The translations under genes and the position numbers were made by a program. Positions 42,001-50,559 of a stretch of DNA of 64,000 nucleotides are shown piece by piece. Origin of the DNA: Sacculina carcini (lineage: Eukaryota > Arthropoda > Thecostraca > Sacculinidae); assembly GCA_916048095.2 (NCBI GenBank), contig OU696571.1, positions 8,258,501 through 8,322,500 of the forward strand. Reading direction: 5' to 3'. Within the stretch, counting starts at the first letter, position 1; each line of letters opens with the position of its first letter. The notes beneath the pieces are model-generated. The model was not told where the DNA came from, made no database searches, and worked only from the letters and a program-made list of their open reading frames with translations.

Positions 42001-42770
42001 AAATATTATAGCGGAAAAAGTGAAATAGTACTTAAGCAAATGATATTGGGGAATGATGTTAAGTAATATATATAGTTTGGAAACATTCTGATGAAAAGAT
42101 TTCATCATCTTTCATTGTTTGTTTCGTGTTTGTGCTCTGAATTATACCACACGACGGGCAGATTTATATATCAGGCGGGTTGAGGGATAATATATGTCAA
42201 AATAAGAACAAAAATATTCACATTTAGACTTTTCTATTGGTTAAGATATTTATAGGTTACATTTTTTGCTTTTCAATTTGTATTCATTATATTTTATGGG
42301 TTTGATATGAATTTCATTGTATCAATTGTTCCGCACGACGGGTGGGTTTAAAAAAAAGTGTTTTTTTAGTTCATTTTTTCAAATGGTTCATTTGAAAAAA
42401 AGTATTTTTTTTTAAATAAAAATGATCCGCGGGCAGCAACTATAGACAATAGAACGTTCAATTTACCCTGTAGAATTAATCCATACACAAAACCAATGGA
42501 TTTGACTTCAAGATGCAGAACGGATCGTGTTCGAGTTCTGAATTATTCAGCACGACGGGCGGGTTTAAAAATGACTCAGGCGGACTGAGGGGAAATATTT
42601 TGTCGAAATAAAAATAATTAAACTTATAATTTTCAATTGATAAAAATTTCTATGTGTGTACCCTATTTCATTTTTATTTTTCCATATTTTTTATGAATTG
42701 AATATGAATTTCATGTTATGAATTGCTCCGCACAGCGGGCGGGTTTTAGTGCTATATATATACATAAAGA
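39040..42770 (+). repeat. R1: long AT-rich dispersed repeat with internal tandem units and conserved GC box
   Basis: Starts TATATATATAAAAGAGATCC plus a GTCTG-rich tract. At 39,200-40,850 it carries 340-400-bp units, each with TACGGCGGTGTAAAGTCAAA, GCGCACTTGCGATTACACAG, GTGTTCTACAAG and ACTTGAACACCGGGCGAC. From 40,978 it has shorter units, each with TTCCGCACGACGGGCGGGT (at 40,978, 41,336, 42,329, 42,549 and others). No protein is recognised. Copies recur elsewhere in the window, mostly inverted. Confidence 0.8.
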
Positions 42771-43228
42771 AGAAATTATCTGTCTGTCTGTGTATGTATG
42801 CTTGAATATGAGGTGACATAATTGCGCTGGTTCATGGTTCGCTGGTTAATTGATCAGGGACTTCAAACGCAAACTAAGCGATGGCTCATTTTTATGAAAT
42901 AAATATGTCCCGCGGGCAGCAATAAAACGTTCGATTTCACCGTGTAGAATGAATTCATATACAAAACTAATGGATTTGACTTCAAGAACCAGAACGGATG
43001 GTGTTCGAGTTCTGAATTATTCCTCACGTCGGGCGGGTTTAAATATGAGGCGGGTTGAGTGAAAATATTTTGTCAAAATAAAATTAAAAATAATGAAATT
43101 TAGACCTTTTAATTGACCTTTTAATTTTAATTGATTAAGGTTTTCATGACTTTGCCTTATTTATTTTTAATTTGCAATATTTTTATGAATTGCTCCGCAC
43201 AACGGGCGGGTTTTAATGCTAGTATATA
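42756..43228 (+). repeat. R1b: short copy of the R family
   Basis: Starts TATATATATACATAAAGAAG plus CTGTCTGTCTGTG, ends GGGCGGGTTTTAATGCTAG followed by (TA)n. It looks like a 5'+3' deletion derivative of R1. Confidence 0.7.
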
Positions 43229-43239
43229 TATATATATTT

Positions 43240-43293
43240 GAACCCGCCCGTCGTGCGGAACAATTCATAAAGTCAAATTCATATTCAATCCAT
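43240..43293 (-). repeat. R2 copy, 3' end (inverted), cut by E6
   Basis: AACCCGCCCGTCGTGCGG and following bases, facing R1b tail to tail. It continues at 49,505 after E6; CCAT is the target duplication. Confidence 0.75.
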
Positions 43294-44298
43294 TTTGGCG
43301 TATCATGCATATCTTATTTATTGTATATGTGTGTATATTTAAATGTGTATGCGTGCGCGTATGCGTTTATATGTATGCGCCGCACGTGTTCGTATGTTTG
43401 TGTGGCATGCCTTCCAGAATGTTCGGTGTAGGTTAGGTGACGTGTGTCTGCGTACAAACAGCAAACACGCTTGTTGCATGTGTATACGTGTGCGTATGTG
43501 TCTCTATGTTTGTGCCGCATGTGTCTGTATGTTTGTGTGGCATGCGCTCTAGAATATTTCATGTATGTTAGGTGACGTGTGTATGCGTGTTAGCTTGCGA
43601 AAATAGTTCAGCCAATCACAGTAGTCTACGTGCTGGCATGATCACATAGCTACCAATCGGGTGGTTACATTTGTCTTTTGCTATTGCCTGGCCAATTTTT
43701 GCTATTGCCTGGCCAATTGTGTTCCAATGTTCATACGCGGTCGGGTCGATGCACACGCACGGCCAAGTATATTTAAGTCCCGTCGCCTCGGTGCGCGGGC
43801 AGTTGGACTGGGACTTTGGCAATAGCTTGACTGACAGGGCTACTCTCTGTGTCTCGCTCGCCTTGTGTCAGTTCGACCCGAGCATCGTCCGACACATTGT
43901 GTTGGACAACGTGCTCGTAGCGATTGCCGCGCATTGGCCTAGGATATTACCTGTATTACTTGTAACGGTGCAGTAGCTGTTTCAGTGGAGGACTCTCTAC
44001 ACCACTGTTACGGAACTCTGTGCCGCGGCCTTCGTGCCGAGGTTTTGCTGGTCTCCGGCCTTTGATATTTATTGTGCGATTATTTCCTGTATTATTTGTA
44101 ATGGTGCAGTAGCTGTTTCAGTGGAGGACTCGCTACACCACTGTTACGGAATTCTGCGCCGCGGCCTTCGTGCCGAGGTTTTGCTCGTCTCCGGCCTTGT
44201 GATATTCTTTGTACTATTGTTACTGTGTATTTATAATATATCTGCTGTGCTACACCGCTCTTTGTTATGTGCGCGCTCTGAACGAGCTTCGCGTAACA
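43294..44298 (+). repeat. E6 5' LTR
   Basis: First bases TTTTGGCG versus TGTGGCG in the 3' copy; ends TTCGCGTAACA. It contains an internal tandem duplication of about 125 bp (GCAGTAGCTGTTTCAGTGG at 43,971 and 44,107). Confidence 0.9.
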
Positions 44299-44300
44299 AG

Positions 44301-44311
44301 TGGTGACCCCG
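44301..44311 (+). promoter_or_regulatory. E6 primer-binding site (tRNA-Trp type)
   Basis: TGGTGACCCCG, two bases after the LTR, complements 11 nt of the tRNA-Trp 3' end as recalled; the match then stops. Confidence 0.65.
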
Positions 44312-44503
44312 TATTTTATCAGTATTGTACTCGTATTATATAAGTACTGTATTATTATAGAGTCGTGTAGTTTTCAGTAGCGTTGCGTACCGTTGATAAG
44401 CTCTCGTTCGTAGTTTGTAGCTAGTTCGCAGTTTGTAGCTAGTTCGCGGTTGTGGCTCATTCGCTTGCAGTTCTTGCCGCTTACTCTCGCATACTAGCCC
44501 AGC

Positions 44504-45355
44504 ATGGATGGTGAAGTGAAATCAGACGCGGTGTCTGTTCCTGCCGTCATGGGTCCACTACCCCCATTCGTGGAAAACGACCCAAGTGTGTGGATAATTC
44601 AGCGGGATTTATATTTTGCCAGAGCAAATATTAGGCAAGAAACTCTTCGTTTCCAAACAGCCCCATCGCTTCTGCCGCCGCATCATGTCCGTGAGTTTAT
44701 AGATCTCATTCGTAAACCACCTGCAGACGCCTATACGCAGTTGTGCAACGCTCTACAGTCGCGACTGGGCGCGACGAATGAGCAAAAATTGCGTACGGTG
44801 CTGGAACAGCAGGAATTAGGCGACCGGCGGTCCAGTGAGTTTCTCCGTCACTTGCATGACCTGACAGCGCCGTATATTTCTGACAGCGAATCGCCACAGG
44901 TACGGCAAATATTTCTGAAGGCGATGTCAGATGCTGTCGCTCCATTCCTGCAATTTTTGCCACCGGAGACGCCGCTAGAAACCCTGGCTGGCACAGCGGA
45001 TCGAGTGTTGACTGCACTGCCGGGTGCCAGCCTTGCAATAAACGCAGTGAGTCCACCTGAGCACGGCTGCAATTGCGCTAAAGAGCTGGCTGAAATGCGA
45101 CAGTGTTTGAACCAGCTGCAGCGCCAAGTCAACAAGCTCGCAGTGCGGCGGACTGCCTCGCCAGCCTCGCAACAGGTGCCGTCTCGCGTAACGAGGCACA
45201 AACCTCCGCGACCGGTAAAGTCTCGGTCACACTCGGTGGCAAAAGACGAGGAATCCACCACAGATGGTGAGAAGACCAGCCTTTGTTGGTATCATTACAA
45301 TTTCGGCGAGAAAGCGCGCTCGTGCGAAAAACATTGCAGGCATTATTTAAACTGA
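44504..45355 (+). CDS. gag: E6 gag
   Basis: Intact frame of 283 codons from ATG (MDGEVKSDAVSVPAV). Capsid-like part: PPFVENDPSVWIIQRDLYF, LQSRLGATNEQKL, LEQQELGDRRSSEFLRHLHD. C-terminal finger CWYHYNFGEKARSCEKHC, the C-x3-H...C-x3-C type typical of CsRn1-like gag, not the usual CCHC. The frame ends TTA AAC TGA; the heptamer TTTAAAC touching the stop suggests -1 frameshifting into pol. Confidence 0.88.
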   Translation: MDGEVKSDAVSVPAVMGPLPPFVENDPSVWIIQRDLYFARANIRQETLRFQTAPSLLPPHHVREFIDLIRKPPADAYTQLCNALQSRLGATNEQKLRTVLEQQELGDRRSSEFLRHLHDLTAPYISDSESPQVRQIFLKAMSDAVAPFLQFLPPETPLETLAGTADRVLTALPGASLAINAVSPPEHGCNCAKELAEMRQCLNQLQRQVNKLAVRRTASPASQQVPSRVTRHKPPRPVKSRSHSVAKDEESTTDGEKTSLCWYHYNFGEKARSCEKHCRHYLN

Positions 45356-48300
45356 TCCCGAGAGGAGAATGTCTGCCAAATTCTTCTCTCGCAACCATCG
45401 CAGGCAGCCACAAAAATTCACTGTTTTTCATCCGGGACCAGGTATCAATCAATTCCTTTTTGATAGACACCGGGGCGCAGTATAGCATCGTGTCAACGCG
45501 TCATTATCCATCCAGTGACAAGTCTTCATTGTGTCTGCAAGCGGTCAATAACAGTGCTATACGCACACATGGCTCTAAAACGCTCACAGTATCACTCGGT
45601 CTGCGTAGAAATATTCCGTGGACATTTATCTTAGCTGATATTGACATATCGATAATCGGGTGTGATTTCCTTTCGCACCATGATATTAGCGTTAAGCCAA
45701 GAAAGTGCGAGATTATCGATAATACCACGCAGCTCAAGGTTCGCGGTTCTGGCTCACATGCGCCTTTGCTGATATCCGTGTCCATGTCTGGTCACCATGA
45801 GAACTATCAGGCCATTGTCAAACAATTCCCAGAGCTTTTGTCGCCTTCCGTCACTTCTGACGTTTCGAAACACGGTGTTTTTCACCGTGTAATTCATACA
45901 CATAGTAAGCCTGTGTTTTGTCGACCTCGAAAACTTGATTCTGCTAGGCTGAAAATTGCCAAAGCGGAGTTTGAAAATATGCTGGCACAGGGAGTAATAC
46001 GACCGAGTAACAGTCCTTATGCATCGGCACTCCATCTTGTTCCGAAACGGGCATCTTCCGATTGGCGGTTTCGTGGAGATTATAGAGCTCTGAATAGAGT
46101 AACAACTCCGGACAGATACACAGTGCCGTATCTGCAAGATTTTTCTGCAGCATTACATGGTTCGACTGTATTTTCGAAGATTGACCTGGTCAAAGCGTTT
46201 TTCCAGATATCTGTACACCCGGACGACATACACAAAACGGCAATCACCACGCCATTTGGTTCTTTCGAAATGTTGCGGATGCCGTTTGGATTGCGTAATA
46301 GCGCGCAGTCAATGCAACGTCTGTTGGACTCAGTACTCCGAGGCTTAAATTTCATATTCCTGTACATAGAAGACATCTTGATAGCCAGCAAAAACGAGGC
46401 AGACCACCGGTCACATCTACACACAGTTCTCAGTCGTTTGCGCGCACACGGCATCAAAATAAACATAGACAAATGCGTGTTCGGCAAGCCAAAATTGACT
46501 TTTCTCGGCCACACTATAAATATTAGCGGCATTCTTCCACAGCATGACGCAGTGAAAGCTATAATCGAATTTCCTCTTCCAAAAACGCACGAGCAACTGC
46601 GTAGGTACTTGGGCATGGTAAATTTTTACCACCGTTTTTTGCCTCATGCAGCTTCACTTCTTGCTCCCTTACACAAGCTGACAACAAATCATGCAAAAAA
46701 ATCCAAGGTTCCTGTCATACGGACAAACGAGGCTACAGATGCATTTGAAAAGTCAAAAAACGCACTTAACGAAGCCGCGTCGTTGCATCATCAGAATGAC
46801 TCCGCGCAATTAGCTCTTTTCACAGATGCCAGTGATTCCGGGATTGGTGCAGTTTTGCAGCAATGTAGTCACGGTGAGTGGCAGCCACTGGCTTTTTGGT
46901 CGAAACAGCTGACTTCAGCTCAAGCCAACTACAGTGCGTTCGGTTAAGAAGTGCTAGCCGTGTATTTATCCGTTCGACATTTCCGCCAGTATCTAGAAGG
47001 TCGAGATTTCACCATATTTACCGACCATAAGCCGCTGACTCACGCGATCCGCACTCCCACACACAACCACTCACCGAGAGAACAGCGCCATTTAGACTAC
47101 ATACTACAGTTCACTGCAGATGTGCGTCATATGAGCGGCAAGGACAATGTCGTCTCTGATGCGTTATCTAGAGTAAGCGCCGTGTCTTCAACCATTGACA
47201 TAGACTCGCTATCAAAACAGCAGCAAGCAGATACTGAACTGCAAGAACTTTTCCAAAACGAGTCAATCAGCTTGAAGCTGGAGTGGCAGAGTTTTCCTGC
47301 AGTTTCTAAACACAAAATTCTGTGCGATATTTCAACCGGAACACCGCGACCCTTGGTGCCAACCAGAATGCGTCAGGATGTTTTCCGTATTTTGCACAGT
47401 CTTTCCCATCCAGGCCGAGCTGCAACTTTGAAGCTCGTATCCGACAGATATGTCTGGCCCAACATGCGACCAGATATCGTTACTTGGACCTAACAGTGCG
47501 CACATTGTCAAACATGTAAGATCACCAGACATAATCGTTCACCAGTCGGACAATTTGAGCTGCCCTCGCGCCGGTTTCAGCATGTGCATGTAGACATAGT
47601 AGGCCCACTTCCGTGCTCCAATGGTCACCAATGTATTTTTACAGTGATTGACAGGTTTACACGCTGGCCAGAAGTATGTCCTATTCCTGACATATCGGCC
47701 GATACGGTAGCACGATATTTTATTTCAACTTGGGTGTCACGTTTCGGTGTCCCCGAGAGTATTGTCTCAGACAGAGGCACTCAATTCACAATCCACCTCT
47801 GGCGACAACTATACAACTGTTTCGGATCCAACACGCGCTTGACAACGGCGTACAATCCGGCAGCCAACGGCCTAGTAGAACGGCTTCACCGCCAGCTCAA
47901 AGGCGCACTTCGGGGTTGTAGTGACTGGACAAGCAGACTGCCAATAGTCCTGTTAGGTATTCGGTCCTGCATGAAATTACCTTTAAATTGCTCCTCCGCC
48001 GAGGTGGTATATGGTGCCAAATTGCGTTTACCAGGTGAATTGTTAAATAGACAACCACAATTGACTTACACATATTGTCAGTTTGCCAAACAATTGTCTG
48101 AACATTTCAGTGCTATCCGGCCACAGCAGACCCGTGCAGCTGAGACAGCAGTGTTCCACCTGCCCAGCTTCTCTGATGCAGATTTCGTGTTCGTGCGTCA
48201 TGACGGCCACAGACGTCCGCTGCAGCCGGTGTACCAGGGGCCGTACAAGGTGGTGAAACGTACGCCAAAAACGTTCACTATTGAGCGGCATGGACACGAG

Positions 48301-48504
48301 GTGGTCGGCATTGATCGTCTGCGTCCAGCATTTCTGGAAATTGAGAACATTTCATGCGCTCCGGAGAACGACAGCTTCGTGCATCAGGCAAAACAAAACT
48401 CCACCAAGACCACTCACACTCAGACGCACACCACACCACAATCCATTTTGTACCGTACCCGATCTGTCAAAGCTGTCAAACCTCCGGTTCGTTTCTCGCC
48501 ATGA
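45283..48504 (+). pseudogene. E6 pol (PR-RT-RH-INT) with two stops and altered RT active site
   Basis: One frame throughout, broken by TAA at 46,945 (FG*EVLAV) and 47,491 (in the integrase zinc finger). Protease FLIDTGAQYSIV; RT KIDLVKAFFQISV, RMPFGLRNSAQSMQ and LYIEDILIAS, where Glu replaces the first Asp of YxDD; RNase H FTDASDSGIGAVL and FTDHKPL; integrase HSLSHPGR, D in HVDIVGP, D in SDRGTQFT, E in GLVERLHRQLK; a GPY/F-like YQGPYKVVKR; terminal VRFSP. Apart from the lesions it matches Ty3/CsRn1-type pol well. Confidence 0.92.
45346..45352 (+). promoter_or_regulatory. E6 -1 frameshift slippery site T TTA AAC next to the gag stop
   Basis: Codons TAT TTA AAC TGA. After a -1 slip pol reads LIPRGECLPNSS. 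TTTAAAC is a well-known efficient slippery heptamer. I did not resolve a downstream structure. Confidence 0.65.
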
Positions 48505-48520
48505 TCTAAAGGGGGGCTCA

Positions 48521-49504
48521 TGTGGCGTGTCATGCATATTTTATTTATTGTATAAATGTGTGTATATTTAAATGTGTATGCGTGCGCGTATGCGTTTATA
48601 TGTATGCGCCGCACGTGTTTGTATGTTTGTATGGCATGCCTTCCAGAATGTTCGGTGTAGGTTAGGTGACGTGTGCTGCGTACAGCCAGCAAACACGCTT
48701 GTTGCATGTGTATACGTGTGCGTATGTGTCTCTATGTATGTGCCGCATGTGTCCGTATGTTTGTGTGGCATGCGTTCTAGATTATTTCATGTAGGTTAGG
48801 TGACGTGTGGTGCGTGTTAGCTTGCGAAAATAGTTCAGCCAATCACAGTAGCCTACGTGCTGGCGTGATCACATAGCTACCAATCGGGTGGTTACATTTG
48901 TCTTTTGCTATTGCCTGGCCAATTGTGTTCCAATGTTCATACGCGGTCGGGTCGATGCACACGCACGGCCAAGTTTATTTAAGTCCCGTCGCCTCGATGC
49001 GCGGGCAGTTGGACTGGGACTTTGGCAATAGCTTGACTGACAGGGCTACTCTCTGTGTCTCGCTCGCCCTGTGTCAGTTCGACCCGAGCATCGTCCGACA
49101 CATTGTGTTGGACAACGTGCTCGTAGCGATTGCCGCGCATTGGCCTAGGATATTACCTGTATTACTTGTAACGATGCAGTAGCTGTTTCAGTGGAGGACT
49201 CGCTACACCACTGTTACGGAATTCTGTGCCGCGGCCCTCGTGGCGAGGTTTTGTTGGTCTCCGGCCTTTGATATTTATTGCGCGATTATTTCCTGTATTA
49301 TTTGTAACGGTGCAGTAGCTGTTTCAGTGGAGGACTCGCTACACCACTGTTACGGAATTCTGTGCCGCGGCCTTCGTGCCGAGGTTTTGCTCGTCTCCGG
49401 CCTTGTGATATTCTTTGTACTATTGTTACTGTGTATTTATAATATATCTGTTGTGCTACACCGCTCTTTGTTATGTGCGCGCTCTGAACGAGCTTCGCGT
49501 AACA
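48521..49504 (+). repeat. E6 3' LTR
   Basis: Preceded by polypurine CTAAAGGGGGGCTCA; TGTGGCGTGTCATGC...CGCGTAACA. Same internal duplication as the 5' LTR. Confidence 0.92.
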
Positions 49505-50528
49505 CCATAAAATAAACTGAATACAAATAAAAAAGCAAAAAATATAACCTGTATATACGTTCACCACTAAAAAAAAACAAATCTGAATATTTATATTTAA
49601 AAATTGACAAAATAGTATCCCTCAATCCGCTTCATATATGAACCTGCCCGTCGTGCGGAATAGTTTTGAACACAACCACGTAACAAACAATGAAAATGCT
49701 AGCATGTAAACCCGCTCGTCGTGCGGAACGATTCATACTATTAAAATTGTATTCAATTCATAAGATAAAAGGAATATGAATTAAAAATGAATGGAGTAAA
49801 CCCATATAAAGTCTAAATTTCTATATTTTTATATTATTTTGACAAAATTGTTTGCTTAAATCGCCTCATATTTAGACCTGCCCGTCGTGCTGAATAAAGA
49901 CCTGCCCGTCGTGCTGAACTCAGACTCAACACAATGAAAAGTGACTAAACTTTTGTATCATAATGTTTTCAAAATATATTTCTAACTTATCATCACCGTA
50001 TAGCAGTGAAACCCGCCAGTTGTGCGGAACAATACATGAAGTAAAATAAATATTGAATTAATAAAAAACGATTAGAAATTTAAAAAGAAAAAGTAAGCCC
50101 ATAAAAAGTCTTAACCAATAGAAAAGTCTAAATATGAATGATTTTATTTTAGATGTGGCAAAATTTTTTCCCTCAAACAGCCTTGTATTTAAACCCGCCC
50201 GTCGTGCGGAACTATTAATAAAATGTAATGAATCAAAAAGCAAAAAGCTTATCCAATAGGAAAATATTAATGTATCAATTCTTAATTTGGTTATTGACGA
50301 AGTTTTTTCCCTTAACACTGCTCAAATTCACACCCGTCCTTCGTGTGTAGTAATTCAGAAGTGTAATACTATCAAAACAATGAAATTTCTGTCATCTCTA
50401 TAATTCCAGATGAATGCTTCCGCTAAAACAGCATATACATATAGTTGGCACTGCATGATATTACAACCCATATCCTTATGCAGCTTAAGCGTATGCAACT
50501 TGAAATAAAACCAATTAAATTACACAGT
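49505..50528 (-). repeat. R2 copy, middle part
   Basis: Inverse-orientation R units with the box CCCGCCCGTCGTGCGG at about 49,647, 49,710, 49,880, 49,903, 50,011 and 50,193, some mutated. Non-coding. It ends at the LINE-2 insertion. Confidence 0.78.
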
Positions 50529-50553
50529 AAACAGTAGCTCGGCGGTATCTGCT

Positions 50554-50559
50554 TGACTA
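50554..50559 (+). promoter_or_regulatory. LINE-2 TGA CTA: candidate readthrough stop between ORF1 and ORF2
   Basis: GCT TGA CTA; the frame is open before (to the truncation) and after for 963 codons. UGA followed by CUA is the best-known leaky stop context. LINE-3 has TGA CTT at the same place. Confidence 0.55.

Larger units (their letters stand above)
43294..49504 (+). mobile_element. E6: CsRn1-like Ty3 LTR retrotransposon
   Basis: LTRs 1,005 and 984 bp; 4-bp target duplication CCAT (43,290-43,293 and 49,505-49,508); tRNA-Trp-type PBS; gag with a CHCC-type finger; pol with PR-RT-RH-INT in one frame. Two in-frame TAA codons and a Glu in the RT active site make it defective. Inserted in an R repeat. 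Confidence 0.93.

Noticed and set aside
43343-43562. Met/Cys/Arg-rich frames in the E6 LTRs
   Set aside because: Alternating TATGCG/TGTGTG composition of the LTR; repeated in both LTRs, no domain.
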